DNA of 64,000 bases. It comes from Alphaproteobacteria bacterium (GTDB lineage Bacteria; Pseudomonadota; Alphaproteobacteria; Bin95). Below are positions 9,349 through 19,412 of the stretch, piece after piece. Made by a program: the position numbers and the translations under genes. The stretch spans positions 13,813 through 77,812 of the forward strand of contig JAJECF010000191.1 in assembly GCA_022822125.1 (NCBI GenBank), in the 5' to 3' direction. Position 1 is the stretch's first letter. Each line of letters opens with the position of its first letter. The notes below the pieces were generated by a model. The model searched no databases. It was not told the origin of the DNA and saw nothing but the letters and a program-made list of their open reading frames with translations.

Positions 9349-9788
9349 CATTCTTCGCCCTCGCGCTTGGCCTGTCGCCGCGCGAGGGCGTCGACACGCT
9401 CGTTTTCGGCGTGGCCGGCATGGCCGCGGACCCAGATCCACTCGATTTCATGGCGGGCCGCCGCCGCGTCGAGCCGCCGCCAGAGGTCGATATTCTTCAC
9501 CGGCTTTTTCGCCGCAGTGCGCCAACCGTTGCGCTTCCATACCGGCAGCCAGGACCGGATGCCGTCCATGACATAGCGGCTGTCCGTAACCAGCCGCACC
9601 GAGCAAGGCCGGGCGAGGGCCTCGAGGCCGGCGATGGCCGCCATCAACTCCATGCGATTGTTCGTTGTATGCCGGGCGCCGCCGACCAGTTCCGATTCAT
9701 GCGCGCCGTAGCGCAGCAGCGCCGCCCAGCCGCCGGGGCCCGGATTGCCGAGACAGGCGCCGTCGGTGAAGATTTCAACCCCGGTCAC
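9345..9788 (-). CDS. rnhA: Ribonuclease HI
   Basis: Cleaves the RNA strand of RNA-DNA hybrids (R-loops, primers). 147 residues. All four metal-binding acidic residues are visible: Asp9 in [14 protein letters not shown], Glu47 in NNRMELMA, Asp69 in VTDSRYV and Asp133 near the C-terminus (VDALAR). The GHAGHAENE segment gives the catalytic histidine loop. It overlaps the upstream thrB by 4 bases (coupled translation). The ispH-thrB-rnhA order is widespread in Alphaproteobacteria. Its 3' end meets the convergent peroxiredoxin gene. Confidence 0.97.
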   Translation of the reverse strand: MTGVEIFTDGACLGNPGPGGWAALLRYGAHESELVGGARHTTNNRMELMAAIAGLEALARPCSVRLVTDSRYVMDGIRSWLPVWKRNGWRTAAKKPVKNIDLWRRLDAAAARHEIEWIWVRGHAGHAENERVDALARRQAKREGEEC

Positions 9789-10702
9789 GACAGGCCGTCC
9801 AGCTTGCGCAGATATTCGAGCGGGTCCTTCGGGGTCATCAGTGCGGCAGGCGCCGGATAGAGCCAGTCGTAAAGCCGGGTCAGAAGGAAGCGGAGCGCCG
9901 CGCCCCGCCTTAGCGCCGGCAATGCGCGCAGTTCGGCGGCTTCAAGCGGCCGGGCGGTTTCGTAGCCTTTCTCCATCTCGGCAGCGGCGCGGGTGTCGAA
10001 ACGCCCCTCCGGGTCCATCGCCCACGCGACCTGGGCAATGGCAAGGTCGTAGGCGAACGCATCCGTGCATGCGAAATAGAAATCGTAAATTCCCGAGACG
10101 GCGCCGCCCCGAAACACCGCATTGTCCGGAAAGAGATCGGCATGAATGGCGCCGCCGGGCAGCCCCTCGGGCCAGATCCCGGAGAGGTCCTTCAATGTAT
10201 CGGCGATGCGTGCGGCCAGGCCGGGGCCAACCTCGTCGGCGCGTCCGGATGTCAACGCGGCGAGACGGCGCCAGCCTTGCGGCCCCAAATCATTGGGCCG
10301 CGCCGCCCGGAACCCGGTTCCCGCAAGGTGAAGCCGAGCCAGCGCTTCGCCGATGGCACGGAACGCGCCGGGGCCCCGTTCTCCCTCCAGAAACGTCACG
10401 ATCAGCGCTGTCCGCCCGGCCAGCGGCGCCAGGCTGGCACCGTCCTTGCGACGCATCGGGGAAGGGCAGGGAACGCCGCGGGCGGACAGATAGTCCATCA
10501 GCGCGACGAAGAACGGCAGGTCCGCCGGATCGATGCGGTTCTCGAACAAGGTCAATACATAACGGCCCGAAGATGTTTCGAGCAGATAATTCGTGTTGTC
10601 GATTCCCTCCGGTATGGGTTCGAAGCGTTGCAGGCCGCCCAGCCGGTACTCGGCCAGGAAACGCTCCAGTGCGGCTTCGCCGACCGGCGTATAGACGGCC
10701 AT
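9785..10702 (-). CDS. thrB: Homoserine kinase, choline-kinase-like type
   Basis: Phosphorylates L-homoserine for threonine synthesis. 305 residues of the aminoglycoside/choline phosphotransferase fold used by many Alphaproteobacteria in place of the GHMP-type ThrB. The N-terminus ([15 protein letters not shown], then GIDNTNYLL) is diagnostic. The kinase catalytic loop is HADLFPDN, and the metal-binding IYDFYFA segment follows. It sits 6 bases downstream of ispH and overlaps rnhA by 4 bases, so ispH-thrB-rnhA is one operon. Confidence 0.95.
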   Translation of the reverse strand: MAVYTPVGEAALERFLAEYRLGGLQRFEPIPEGIDNTNYLLETSSGRYVLTLFENRIDPADLPFFVALMDYLSARGVPCPSPMRRKDGASLAPLAGRTALIVTFLEGERGPGAFRAIGEALARLHLAGTGFRAARPNDLGPQGWRRLAALTSGRADEVGPGLAARIADTLKDLSGIWPEGLPGGAIHADLFPDNAVFRGGAVSGIYDFYFACTDAFAYDLAIAQVAWAMDPEGRFDTRAAAEMEKGYETARPLEAAELRALPALRRGAALRFLLTRLYDWLYPAPAALMTPKDPLEYLRKLDGLS

Positions 10703-10708
10703 TCGGAA

Positions 10709-11659
10709 TCAGGCCGCCAATCCACGCGGCAGCTTGAATTTCACGGTTTCAAGCGTGTCGACCCAATCTTCGACCGTCACGTCGAAGCGTTCGCGGCAGG
10801 CTTGTACCACTTCTTCGACAAGCGCTTCCGGCGCCGATGCGCCTGCGGTGACCGTGAGCACCCGGATATCCGCCAACGCATCCCAGTCTATCTGCGCCAC
10901 GCCGTCGGCAAGAAAGGCGCGCCGGCAACCGGCAGCCTTCGCGACCTCGACCAGCCGATTGGAATTCGAAGAGTTACGTGAACCGATAACGATTACGGCG
11001 TCCGCGCCGGGCACAGCGGCCTTGACGGCAGCCTGCCGATTGGTCGTGGCATAGCAGATGTCTTCCCGCTTCGGCTCATGAAGACCGGGAAACCGCGAGC
11101 GCAACGCCTCTATGATTTCGGCGGTATCGTCCACCGAAAGCGTGGTCTGGGTGACATAGGCAAGTTCGCGTCCCGCCGGCGGTTCGACCCGCCGCGCATC
11201 CTGAACGGTCTGGATCAATTCGATGGCGCCGCCCGGCAATTGGCCCATCGTACCCACAACCTCGGGATGGCCGGCATGGCCGATCAGGAAGATGTGCCGC
11301 TTTGCCGCGAAATGCCGCTCCGCCTCGCGATGGATCTTGCTGACCAGCGGGCACGTGGCGTCGATGTAGTGCAGCGCCCGCCGTCCGGCCTCCTCCGGGA
11401 CGGATTTCGGCACGCCATGCGCCGAAAAAATGACAGGCGCATCGTCCGGAACCTCATTCAGCTCCTCGACGAAAACGGCGCCTTTTTCCTCCAGCGTCTT
11501 CACAACGGAACGGTTATGGACGATTTCATGGCGCACATAGACGGGGGCACCATACCGCTCCAGCGCCGCCTCGACGATCCGGATCGCGCGAACCACGCCG
11601 GCGCAAAAGCCACGCGGACCGACGAGGCGAACCGTGACTGCCGGTTTCTCGCTTGTCAT
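10709..11659 (-). CDS. ispH: 4-hydroxy-3-methylbut-2-enyl diphosphate reductase
   Basis: Final step of the MEP isoprenoid pathway, making IPP and DMAPP with a [4Fe-4S] cluster. 316 residues. The three cluster cysteines are Cys19 ([10 protein letters not shown]), Cys103 (DATCPLVS) and Cys202 (ICYATTNRQ). The conserved HEIVHN and [10 protein letters not shown] segments are also present. It is the first gene of the ispH-thrB-rnhA operon and divergent from the lipoprotein gene at 11736, with promoters in the 76-base gap. The presence of ispH says isoprenoids come from the MEP route. Confidence 0.97.
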   Translation of the reverse strand: MTSEKPAVTVRLVGPRGFCAGVVRAIRIVEAALERYGAPVYVRHEIVHNRSVVKTLEEKGAVFVEELNEVPDDAPVIFSAHGVPKSVPEEAGRRALHYIDATCPLVSKIHREAERHFAAKRHIFLIGHAGHPEVVGTMGQLPGGAIELIQTVQDARRVEPPAGRELAYVTQTTLSVDDTAEIIEALRSRFPGLHEPKREDICYATTNRQAAVKAAVPGADAVIVIGSRNSSNSNRLVEVAKAAGCRRAFLADGVAQIDWDALADIRVLTVTAGASAPEALVEEVVQACRERFDVTVEDWVDTLETVKFKLPRGLAA

Positions 11660-11735
11660 TGTGCGTGTCTCCGGTCCGTTCTAAGGTCCGTCAAGTGCGT
11701 GGCGCACAGCCGAAACCTAACGCAGAGGGCAGTCG

Positions 11736-12266
11736 ATGGCGAGGGGATTTGCGGCCGGAGCCGCAGCGTCGATCGCGGCACTTTCGTTGTTGGCGGGTTG
11801 TTCGGGGTTCGGTGGATCGTCGGCCGCCTGTCCGACAGTCGGCGCGATCCACGATGCAAGACAGCTGACAAGATTCGCAAGCGGCGGGAGCGATCTGACG
11901 GATATCGAGTTCGAAGCGCAGGTCGGAGCCATTGCGGCGGAATGCGACTTCGACAGCGATTCGAGAATGGGCTCGATCGATCTCGACATCGTTTTCCGCA
12001 CGCAGCGCGGTCCCGCGAGTTCCGCAGCCGAACATAAATTCGGCTATTTCGTCGCGGTGGTCGATCCTGACGGCGGCGTGGCGGCCCGGACTCCGTTTTC
12101 GGTGCAGGTCTCGTTCGACGGAAGCGGGACGGAAGCCGCAAAGTCGGAACGCCTGACCCTGGATATCCCGGTCAGGGAGAACACATCGCTGACCGCTTAC
12201 CGCATCTATGTCGGGATGCAATTGACGAAGGAACAGTTCGAACGCAATGTCGCAGGCCGTCGTTAG
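11736..12266 (+). CDS. Putative lipoprotein of unknown function
   Basis: 176 residues. A typical lipoprotein signal is followed by the lipobox LLAGC with Cys22 as the lipidated residue. The mature part is acidic and beta-rich in appearance, with segments such as FGYFVAVVDPDG and TAYRIYVGMQLT. I do not recognise a functional family; proteins of this size and pattern occur as conserved hypotheticals in Alphaproteobacteria. It is divergent from ispH, and its last bases overlap the convergent MntR-oligopeptidase gene by 4. Probably anchored in the outer or inner membrane facing the periplasm. Confidence 0.8.
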   Translation: MARGFAAGAAASIAALSLLAGCSGFGGSSAACPTVGAIHDARQLTRFASGGSDLTDIEFEAQVGAIAAECDFDSDSRMGSIDLDIVFRTQRGPASSAAEHKFGYFVAVVDPDGGVAARTPFSVQVSFDGSGTEAAKSERLTLDIPVRENTSLTAYRIYVGMQLTKEQFERNVAGRR

Positions 12267-14782
12267 TCGGTGATTCCGAAACGGCTTAGCGCGAAGGCGT
12301 AGAGTTCCGCGAGTTCGTTCAGCGCCTCGAAGCGCCCGGACGCACCGCCATGCCCGGCAGTCATGTTCGTCCGCAGCAGTAGCATGGGTTCGCCTTCAGC
12401 GGTCTCGCGGAGCGCGGCGATCCATTTCGCCGGCTCCCAATAGGTGACGCGGGGGTCTGAAATACCGGCCGTCGCAAAAATGTCGGGATAGGCCTCCGCC
12501 GCCACATTTTCGTATGGGCTGTAGGCGGCGATGCGTCGGAACGCCTCCTCATCCTCTATCGGATTGCCCCATTCCGGCCATTCGGGCGGCGTGAGCGGCA
12601 GGTCGGGGTCCGACATGGTGTTCAGCACATCCACGAAAGGTACTTCGGCCAATACGGCCCTGAATAACTCCGGCGCCCGATTGGCGGCAGCGCCGACGAG
12701 CAGCCCTCCGGCGCTGCCGCCATGGGCGACAATGCCGCCCGCATAGCCTTCGGCCGTCAGATGACGGCCGACCGCGATGAAATCGTCGAAACTGTTGGTC
12801 TTGCCGGCCAGTTTGCCGGTGCGGTACCAGCGGTAGCCGCAGTCCGTCCCGCCCCTGATATGCGCGATGGCGTAAACGAAACCCCGGTCCACCAGGCTCA
12901 ACCTCGAAGTCGAGAAACCGGCGGGGATGGACATGCCATAGGCGCCGTAACCGTATAGGAGGCAGGGCGGTGGGGTAGAGAAGTCGAGGTCCGCGCGATA
13001 GAGCAGGGTGACGGGCACCGCTTCGCCGTCGGGCGCGGGCGCCGTCAGCCGCTGCGTTCGGTAGTCCCCGGGGTTGTGGCCGCTCGGCACTTCCTGGGTG
13101 CGCAGCAGCCGGCGCGTCCGCTTGGCCATGTCGTAGTCATAGACATGCGTCGGGGTCGTCGGCGAGGCGTAGCTGAAGCGCAGGATGTCGGTCGCATATT
13201 CAAAACCGGCAAGGACGCCGAGGGAATAGGCTTCCTCCTCGAAGGCGATGGCATGTTCCTCGCCGGACTCCAGGGCGCGCACAACGATCCGCGGCAAACC
13301 GTCCTCCCGCTCAAGGCGCACGGCCCAGTCCCGGAACAGGATCGTCTGGAGGATAAGCCGGCCCGGCTTGTGGGGAACCAGATCTTCCCAGGCGTCCGGA
13401 TCCGGCGCGTCGAGCGGCGCGGCGGCGACGCGGAAATCCTCCGCCCCGCGATCGTTGGTGAGGATCAGCAGCCGGTCCCCCCGGTCTCCCAGCGAATATT
13501 CGACATCCGGGCGCCGCGCGGCCACGAGGCGCGGCGGGTCTTCGGGCCGGTCAGCGTCCACAAGCCGGATTTCACCGCTCGTGTGATCGTGGGAATCCAG
13601 CAGTATGAAACGCCCGCTCTCGGTCTTTCCGACTGTCAGGAAAAAACCGGGATCCGGCTCCTCGTAAACAAGCTCGGGCTCTCCTCCGAGGCTGCGGCGG
13701 TAAACCCAGCGGGGCCGCGCCTTGTCGTCGCGCACGGTATAGAAGACGGTCCGGCTGTCATTCGCCCAGACGACAGCGCCCGCCGTCCGTTCGACCCTGT
13801 CTTCGAGATCTGCGCCGCTCCGGGCGTCCCGGAAAGCTAGCGTGTAATCCTCGGAACCCGAGAGATCGACCGTATAGGCGATCAGCCTGTGGTCCGGGCT
13901 GTGGACGCAGGCGGCGATGCGGCAATAGGGTCGCCCTTCCGCCAGCAGGTTGCCGTCAAGCAGGAGCGTCTCTTCGCCTTCGCTGTCCCGTCGGCAGAAC
14001 AGCGGATGCTCCCCGCCGGTCACGAACCGGGTGTAGTAGGAAAACGGCCCGTCGGGAGCCGGCGCTGTCGTGTCGTCTTCCTTGATTCGGCCCCGCATTT
14101 CCTCCTTGAGGCGCTCCTGGAGGCCGTGCAGCGGCGCCATGACCGACCGGACATACTCGTTCTCCGCCTCCAGATGCCGTCGGATGTCGTCCGGCAAAAC
14201 AGCGGGGTCGCGCATCGCCTCCCGCCAGTTCCCGGCCCGGAGCCAGGCATAGGGGTCGACGCGCTCCTGTCCGTGCTGGGCGATGCTTAGCGGCCGCCGT
14301 TCCGCGCGCGGCGGATCCGCCGCGGAGTTTCCTTCGCTGATCCGGGTGAACGCCCGCAATGTTTCCTCGCTTACATGGTGCTCGATGCCCTCGGCGTCGC
14401 GCCTCGCGGTCTCGTGGCTGACGCCGATGGTCTTCAGGAAGTCGAGCACGATCTGGTGGCGCCGGCGCGAGCGGAGCGCCATCTTGCGGCCCTTGCCAGT
14501 CAGGAAGATCGAGCGGTAGGGCCGGGTCGTCACCAGTCCGTCACGCTGCAGGCGGGCGACCGCCTTGCTGGCTGTCATATGGGTGACGCCCATGCGGCGT
14601 GCGATCTCGACCAGGCGCGCCTCGCCATTCGCCTCGATCAGATCGTCGATCAGCTCAACATAGTCTTCCGCCAGTTCCTTGCGCCGCGCGCGCCGGGTGT
14701 GGGTGAAAACGGCGGCCTGTCGCTCGGCGTCCCCCAGCGCTTCGTCGGCATCGTCGCGGTCATCGTCCTGCCGGTCGCTCAT
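12263..14782 (-). CDS. MntR-like metalloregulator fused to oligopeptidase B (S9 peptidase)
   Basis: 839 residues in one uninterrupted frame. Residues 1-150 are a DtxR/MntR-type winged-helix regulator resembling E. coli MntR. The putative Mn ligands Asp40, Glu43, His109, Glu131, Glu134 and His135 keep exactly the spacing of the B. subtilis MntR site. From about residue 158 the chain becomes a prolyl-oligopeptidase-family enzyme: the propeller region starts at DPYAWLRAGNW (177-187) and the hydrolase domain contains the triad Ser690 (HGGSAGG), Asp776 (GISDPRV) and His811 (TAGHGG). No start codon with a ribosome-binding site is visible at the junction. ATG at 14782 follows AGGTGG. Normally these are two proteins, so this is either a true fusion or two adjacent genes merged by a small deletion. 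It lies 79 bases downstream of polA. Confidence 0.85.
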   Translation of the reverse strand: MSDRQDDDRDDADEALGDAERQAAVFTHTRRARRKELAEDYVELIDDLIEANGEARLVEIARRMGVTHMTASKAVARLQRDGLVTTRPYRSIFLTGKGRKMALRSRRRHQIVLDFLKTIGVSHETARRDAEGIEHHVSEETLRAFTRISEGNSAADPPRAERRPLSIAQHGQERVDPYAWLRAGNWREAMRDPAVLPDDIRRHLEAENEYVRSVMAPLHGLQERLKEEMRGRIKEDDTTAPAPDGPFSYYTRFVTGGEHPLFCRRDSEGEETLLLDGNLLAEGRPYCRIAACVHSPDHRLIAYTVDLSGSEDYTLAFRDARSGADLEDRVERTAGAVVWANDSRTVFYTVRDDKARPRWVYRRSLGGEPELVYEEPDPGFFLTVGKTESGRFILLDSHDHTSGEIRLVDADRPEDPPRLVAARRPDVEYSLGDRGDRLLILTNDRGAEDFRVAAAPLDAPDPDAWEDLVPHKPGRLILQTILFRDWAVRLEREDGLPRIVVRALESGEEHAIAFEEEAYSLGVLAGFEYATDILRFSYASPTTPTHVYDYDMAKRTRRLLRTQEVPSGHNPGDYRTQRLTAPAPDGEAVPVTLLYRADLDFSTPPPCLLYGYGAYGMSIPAGFSTSRLSLVDRGFVYAIAHIRGGTDCGYRWYRTGKLAGKTNSFDDFIAVGRHLTAEGYAGGIVAHGGSAGGLLVGAAANRAPELFRAVLAEVPFVDVLNTMSDPDLPLTPPEWPEWGNPIEDEEAFRRIAAYSPYENVAAEAYPDIFATAGISDPRVTYWEPAKWIAALRETAEGEPMLLLRTNMTAGHGGASGRFEALNELAELYAFALSRFGITD

Positions 14783-14861
14783 CACGTACCACCTATGACG
14801 GATGCGCAGGTTCCGGGCAAGGGAGTCCCCGGTTACGCGCCGACGGCGCTTCTTCGGCGGC

Positions 14862-17579
14862 TCAATGCGAGTCCGCCCAGTTGTCCGCGGCGCCGGTCTC
14901 GACCACGAGCGGTATGGCGAGCTCTGCGGCGCTCTCCATCGCCGCGGCGACGCAAGCGCAGGTTTCCTCGACTTCGTCCTCCGGCGCCTCGAACAGCAGT
15001 TCGTCGTGAACCTGAAGGATCATGCGCGCTTTGAGGCCCGCCCCGGCGAGCGCATGGGGGACGCGCAGCATGGCGCGCTTGATGATGTCCGCCGCCGAGC
15101 CCTGGAGCGGCGCATTGATCGCGGCGCGCTCGGCGAAGCTGCGCCGGGCGGGGTTCCTGTCGGCGATATATGGCGTTCGGCACTTCCGCCCGAAGATCGT
15201 GGGCACGTAACCATGTTTGCGCGCGAATGCCCGCGCCCGGCCCATATAGTCGCGGATGCCGGGATAACGCTCGAAATAGGCGTCGATATAGGCTCGCGCC
15301 TCACCCTGCGGAATTGCAAGCTGGCGCGAAAGGCCGAAGGCGGAAATACCGTAGATGATGCCGAAATTGATCGCCTTGGCGCGTCGGCGCGTCATCGGGT
15401 CCATGCCTTCCGCCGGCTGTCCGAACACCTGCGAGGCGGTGAGCGCGTGAATGTCGAGACCGGCATGGAAGGCGTCCCTCAACGGCTCGATCTCCGCGAC
15501 ATGGGCCAGCAGCCTGAGCTCGATTTGCGAGTAGTCGGCGCTGACGAGCATGTGGCCCGGTTCGGCGATGAAAGCGCGGCGGATCTTACGGCCTTCCTCC
15601 GTGCGCACCGGAATGTTCTGGAGGTTGGGGTCGTTCGAGGAAAGACGCCCCGTGCCTGCAACCGCCTGGGAGAAGGAGGTATGGACGCGCTGCGTACCGG
15701 GATGGGCGGCGGCGGCCAGCGCCTCCGTATAGGTGCTGCGCAGCTTTGACAATTGCCGCCAGTCCAGCACCCGGGCGGGCAGGTCGTGCCCCTGGGCGCG
15801 CAGGTCCTCCAGGATTTCGGCGCCGGTTGCATAAGCCCCCGTCTTGCCCTTCCTGCCGCCCGGAAGGCCCATCTCGTCGAACAGGATTTCCCCGAGCTGT
15901 TTGGGCGAGCCGATATTGAAGGACTGGCCGGCGAGGCCGTGAATGTCTCCCTCAAGGTCGCCGATGCGGCGCGCGAAGTCGTTCGACAGCGCCTTCAGCG
16001 CCGCGACATCGACCTTTATGCCCGCGTTCTCCATGCCGGCGAGCACCGGAATCAGCGGCCGTTCGATGGTCTCATAGACGGCCGCCATGCGCTCCTCGCG
16101 GAGCCGTGGACGCAGGACCCTGTGCAGGCGCAAGGTGACGTCGGCGTCTTCGGCCGCGTAGTCCAACGCCTTGTCGAGCGCCACCTTGTCGAAGGTGACC
16201 GCGTTCCTGCCCTTGCCGCAAACGCTTTCGTAGCTGATGCACTCATGGTCCAGATGCAGGCGTGCAAGCTCGTCCATGCCGTGGCCGTGGCTTGAGCCGT
16301 CGAGCACATAGGACAGCACCATCGTGTCGTCGATGGGCGACACGCGAATGTCATGTCCGGCAAGGACTTCCATGTCGTATTTGATGTTCTGTCCGACTTT
16401 CAGCACGGCGTCGGAGGCCAGCAGCGGCTCCAGAACAGCGAGTGCTGTCTCGGGAGAAAGCTGGCGCGGCGCCTCGGCTTCCAGCAATTCCGCCGCCAGT
16501 TCATGCCCGACGGGGATGTAGCAGGCCTTGCCGGGTGCGACGGCCAGGGACAGGCCGACCAGCCGCGCTCGCTGCGCATCCAGGCTGTCCGTCTCGGTGT
16601 CGATGGCGACGACCCCGGCTTCGAAACCGTCCTCGACCCACTGCCGGAGCGTTTCCTCGTCTGTAACCAGCGTGTAGTCCGCTTCCACCGGGGCCGCCTG
16701 CCGCTCGTTCTCCCTGTTGCCGCCGAGACGGGCGAGGATAGAGGCGAAACCCTGCTCCTCCAGGAAAGGACGCAGCAGCGCCGGATCCAGGCCCGGCACA
16801 GCGAAGGCGTCCAGGTCTTCGGCGACGGGCGCATCATCCCGCAGCAGCACGAGTTCCCGCGAGATACGCGCCTGCTCGGCGAATTCGATGAGATTGCTGC
16901 GGCGCCTGGGCTGGCGGATTTCCTCCGCCCGCGCCAGCAGCGTGTCGAGATCCCCGTATTCGTCGATCAACTGCGCCGCGGTTTTGACGCCGATGCCGGG
17001 CACGCCCGGCACATTGTCGCTGGAATCGCCGGCGAGCGCCTGCACGTCCACGACCTTCTCCGGCCCCACGCCGAAACGCTCGGCCACCTCCGCGGCGCCG
17101 ATCCTGCGCTGTTTCACCGGGTCGAAGAGCGAGATGCGGTCATCCACGAGCTGCATCAGGTCCTTGTCGGACGAGACGATCGTGACCTCCGCGCCCAGCG
17201 CCGCCGCCCGGCGGGCATAGGTCGCGATAACGTCATCGGCCTCGTAGCCGGGCAATTCGGCCACCTGCAGGTTCAGCGCCCTGACGGCGTCGCGGATCAG
17301 CGCGAATTGCGGCACGAGCTCGGGCGGCGGGTCTGGGCGGTTCGCCTTGTAGTCGGCGTAGATGTCGTTGCGGAAGGTCGTGCGCGCCACGTCGAACACG
17401 ACGGCGATCCGGTCCGCGTCCGTGTCCTCGACAAGCCGCATCAGCATGGTCGTGAACCCGTAAACGGCATTGACGGGCGTGCCGTCCGGCCGCGTCATCG
17501 GCGGCAGGCCGTGGAAGGCGCGGAAGATGTAGCCGGAGCCGTCGACGAGAAAGACGTGGCGGGGCGCGCTTCCGGTCAA
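14862..17579 (-). CDS. polA: DNA polymerase I
   Basis: Repair and Okazaki-fragment polymerase, 905 residues with all three domains. The 5'-3' exonuclease covers about 1-300 ([15 protein letters not shown] near the N-terminus). The 3'-5' exonuclease lies about 320-515 with an intact AIDTETDS motif, so proofreading residues are present. The polymerase domain has motif [13 protein letters not shown], motif [15 protein letters not shown] and motif [10 protein letters not shown]. The start is taken as TTG at 17579, since it overlaps the upstream zinc-protein stop as TTGA and gives the family N-terminus. No ATG or GTG lies between the upstream gene's stop and the first conserved residues; an in-frame ATG at 17639 would require a long overlap. 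Confidence 0.96.
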   Translation of the reverse strand: MTGSAPRHVFLVDGSGYIFRAFHGLPPMTRPDGTPVNAVYGFTTMLMRLVEDTDADRIAVVFDVARTTFRNDIYADYKANRPDPPPELVPQFALIRDAVRALNLQVAELPGYEADDVIATYARRAAALGAEVTIVSSDKDLMQLVDDRISLFDPVKQRRIGAAEVAERFGVGPEKVVDVQALAGDSSDNVPGVPGIGVKTAAQLIDEYGDLDTLLARAEEIRQPRRRSNLIEFAEQARISRELVLLRDDAPVAEDLDAFAVPGLDPALLRPFLEEQGFASILARLGGNRENERQAAPVEADYTLVTDEETLRQWVEDGFEAGVVAIDTETDSLDAQRARLVGLSLAVAPGKACYIPVGHELAAELLEAEAPRQLSPETALAVLEPLLASDAVLKVGQNIKYDMEVLAGHDIRVSPIDDTMVLSYVLDGSSHGHGMDELARLHLDHECISYESVCGKGRNAVTFDKVALDKALDYAAEDADVTLRLHRVLRPRLREERMAAVYETIERPLIPVLAGMENAGIKVDVAALKALSNDFARRIGDLEGDIHGLAGQSFNIGSPKQLGEILFDEMGLPGGRKGKTGAYATGAEILEDLRAQGHDLPARVLDWRQLSKLRSTYTEALAAAAHPGTQRVHTSFSQAVAGTGRLSSNDPNLQNIPVRTEEGRKIRRAFIAEPGHMLVSADYSQIELRLLAHVAEIEPLRDAFHAGLDIHALTASQVFGQPAEGMDPMTRRRAKAINFGIIYGISAFGLSRQLAIPQGEARAYIDAYFERYPGIRDYMGRARAFARKHGYVPTIFGRKCRTPYIADRNPARRSFAERAAINAPLQGSAADIIKRAMLRVPHALAGAGLKARMILQVHDELLFEAPEDEVEETCACVAAAMESAAELAIPLVVETGAADNWADSH

Positions 17580-17755
17580 TGCGCCGCGCGGAGGTCCGCT
17601 CCGTCCTTCAGCACAAAGCGCCGGCCGCAATAGGGGCAATCCACCTGTCCCTCGCTGTCGATATGAAGGAAGACGCGCGGATGCCCGAGCGCGCCGCCGC
17701 CGCCGTCGCAGGCAATCGCGGCCTCCTCGACCTCAATCGTCTCCGGCGGTTCCAT
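17576..17755 (-). CDS. Small zinc-finger (zf-CHCC) protein
   Basis: 59 residues from ATG at 17755, chosen because GGGGAGG lies just upstream. The metal-binding pattern is C-x7-H-x14-C-x2-C: one Cys after AAIA, the His in GHPRVF, then CPYC near the end. This is the zf-CHCC family, related to the mitochondrial complex I subunit NDUFS6 and common in Alphaproteobacteria, often as a free-standing small protein. Its stop codon overlaps the TTG start of polA, so polA translation probably depends on it. A longer frame from further upstream is possible but lacks family similarity. Confidence 0.85.
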   Translation of the reverse strand: MEPPETIEVEEAAIACDGGGGALGHPRVFLHIDSEGQVDCPYCGRRFVLKDGADLRAAH

Positions 17756-17860
17756 CGGCGCCTCCCCTAGGCCTTGCGAACGGCGCCGGAATGATAGCGA
17801 AGCCCCCGGCGCGCGCAATATGGAAGCGGGGCAGGGACCGAATGTTGAGCCCCCCTCCGC

Positions 17861-17890
17861 GTGTCATGAAATGTCATGCGATGTCATGTT
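17861..17890 (+). repeat. Three tandem 10-base repeats (TGTCATG core)
   Basis: Three consecutive 10-base units share the core TGTCATG: GTGTCATGAA, ATGTCATGCG, ATGTCATGTT. The period of 10 places the cores on one face of the helix. They lie 106-135 bases upstream of the zinc-protein/polA start. This could be an array of binding sites for a regulator of the polA operon or chance local duplication. No protein is known to me for this core. Confidence 0.5.
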
Positions 17891-17962
17891 CCGCATGCGT
17901 GTGGCGCATATCCTCCATTCGTGTTGGGCATGTCCCGCGGCCTCCTTTGCGTTCGGGAATCG

Positions 17963-17992
17963 AAAAGGCGGCTCCAGGAGAAGCCGCCTTTT
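17963..17992 (-). terminator. Bidirectional rho-independent terminator
   Basis: Perfect 11-base inverted repeat AAAAGGCGGCT / AGCCGCCTTTT around an 8-base loop, with A- and T-runs on the two flanks. It lies 33 bases downstream of the methyltransferase stop on the minus strand and should end that transcript; it would also act on plus-strand transcription. Confidence 0.85.
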
Positions 17993-18024
17993 CACCGTTC
18001 CAGTTTACCACAATTTTCCTTATG

Positions 18025-18864
18025 TCAAGGCTGGGGCCGTTTCCGACAGAGAATTTCTATCGGCAGGGTGCAACGGTCCCTGGCCGCGCGGCCTGTGTTC
18101 GCCATTGCGGCGGCGGCGCGCTCGCCGAGCGCCAGCATGACGGCGCGGTGGGGCGGCTTTCCGCCGGCCGCGACGATGGCGCGCGAGCGGGCGGCGAAAT
18201 CGCGCGCTGCCTCGCTCGTGTCGCGCATGCTTTCGACCCCGAAACCCGAGGCTTCGAGCGCCGCGCACGTGTCCTCCGGCGCGGCGAGGAAGCTCGATGC
18301 GGCGGTTTCGGCCCAGGGCAGCGGATAGTCCGGCTCGCCGCCCGGCCCCTGCGCCACCTCCGACAGCGCGAACCGGCCGCCGGATTTCAACACGCGATGA
18401 ACCTCCCGGTAGAAGGCGCGCTTGTCGGCGATGTTCATGGAGACATTCATGGAATAGGCGCCGTCGAACGCCTCGTCCCCGAACGGCATGGCGAGCGCAT
18501 CGCCTTCGTCGAAGGATACGCGCTCCTCAAGCCCGAGCCGCGCCGTGAGCAGCCGCGCGACCTTGCAATAGTCGGCCGTCAGGTCGATGCCGTTCACTCG
18601 GCAGCCGAAACGCCGGGCCATGTAGCGCGCCGGGCCGCCAAGGCCGCTGCCGATATCCAGGATGTGGTCCGTTGCCGAGACGGGTAGGAGGTCCGCCATG
18701 TCCTCGGTCGCCTCAAGCCCGCGACCGTGGAACTGGTCGTAGGGCGCAAGCTCTTCCAGGGTCGGCCGCGCCGGGTCCGCCCCGTCCTCCCGCAGGCTGG
18801 CCTCCAGCCGCGCGAGCAGGTCGCCGCGCGTATAATGGCCCGCAATATCCGAGGCTGCGCCCAT
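18025..18864 (-). CDS. Class I SAM-dependent methyltransferase
   Basis: 279 residues with a Methyltransf_11-type domain. SAM-binding motif I is ILDIGSGLGGPARYMA near residue 68, the acidic end of beta-2 is GIDLTADYC, and motif IV lies near FDGAYSMNVSMN. The N-terminal YDQFHGRGLEAT resembles sarcosine/dimethylglycine and ubiquinone/gamma-tocopherol-type small-molecule methyltransferases, but the substrate cannot be assigned. The gene stands alone on the minus strand, ends in a strong terminator and starts near the long gap at 18865-19412. Confidence 0.88.
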   Translation of the reverse strand: MGAASDIAGHYTRGDLLARLEASLREDGADPARPTLEELAPYDQFHGRGLEATEDMADLLPVSATDHILDIGSGLGGPARYMARRFGCRVNGIDLTADYCKVARLLTARLGLEERVSFDEGDALAMPFGDEAFDGAYSMNVSMNIADKRAFYREVHRVLKSGGRFALSEVAQGPGGEPDYPLPWAETAASSFLAAPEDTCAALEASGFGVESMRDTSEAARDFAARSRAIVAAGGKPPHRAVMLALGERAAAAMANTGRAARDRCTLPIEILCRKRPQP

Positions 18865-19412
18865 TGCCGCTCCTTTCCCCGGTTACATACGGGACGATAG
18901 CAGGCCCTCGACGTAGCTCCCAGCACGCCTTCTATCCGGCAATCGGGCGCGTCGGACGGCGACGCCGGACAAACCACCGTTCCGGCCGACGCGGCATGGG
19001 GACAATGTGTCTCCAGTCGTCATAGCGACCCGGATTGTCGCCGCCAACCGTTGCGCCGGCAGGCGGTGTGCGGCGGCGTATAATACCAGCGGCACCGGGT
19101 TGAGACTCACGGGCAAATGCCGCCCGGCGTTTCCGCCTCTCCTCATCCTGAATAGCCGACCGGGATGAAGACAAAGGACCGGGGCTACGGTAGGGAGGCA
19201 CCGCGCCATCGGTTCCGATCAACGACCGCTGGTGTAAGCCGATATGGCGGGCAGGGGGTGCCGGGCCGCCTCCTATATGCTTGAAATGCATGCAGTATTT
19301 TCGTTGCAACTATTGTTGGCGAAGCCCTCTTCGTGAAATCGCTGGTGATGACGACGGCCCGACGCCTGCGCCGGACCATCCCTCATCAACGAACCCACGG
19401 GGAGACACCACA
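18865..19412 (+). other. 548-base non-coding gap
   Basis: No frame here has a recognisable protein or a good ribosome-binding site. The right part (19275-19320) is AT-richer and contains CAACTATTGTTG, a short inverted repeat (CAAC...GTTG) about 95 bases before the lipoprotein start, plus GTTGCAAC, which is self-complementary. These could belong to the lipoprotein promoter. A TATAAT at 19079-19084 has no -35 partner at normal spacing. No tRNA or clear small RNA is seen. Confidence 0.5.

Noticed and set aside
19079..19084. TATAAT as a promoter for the lipoprotein gene
   Set aside because: No -35-like hexamer at 16-18 bases, and it is over 300 bases from the start codon.
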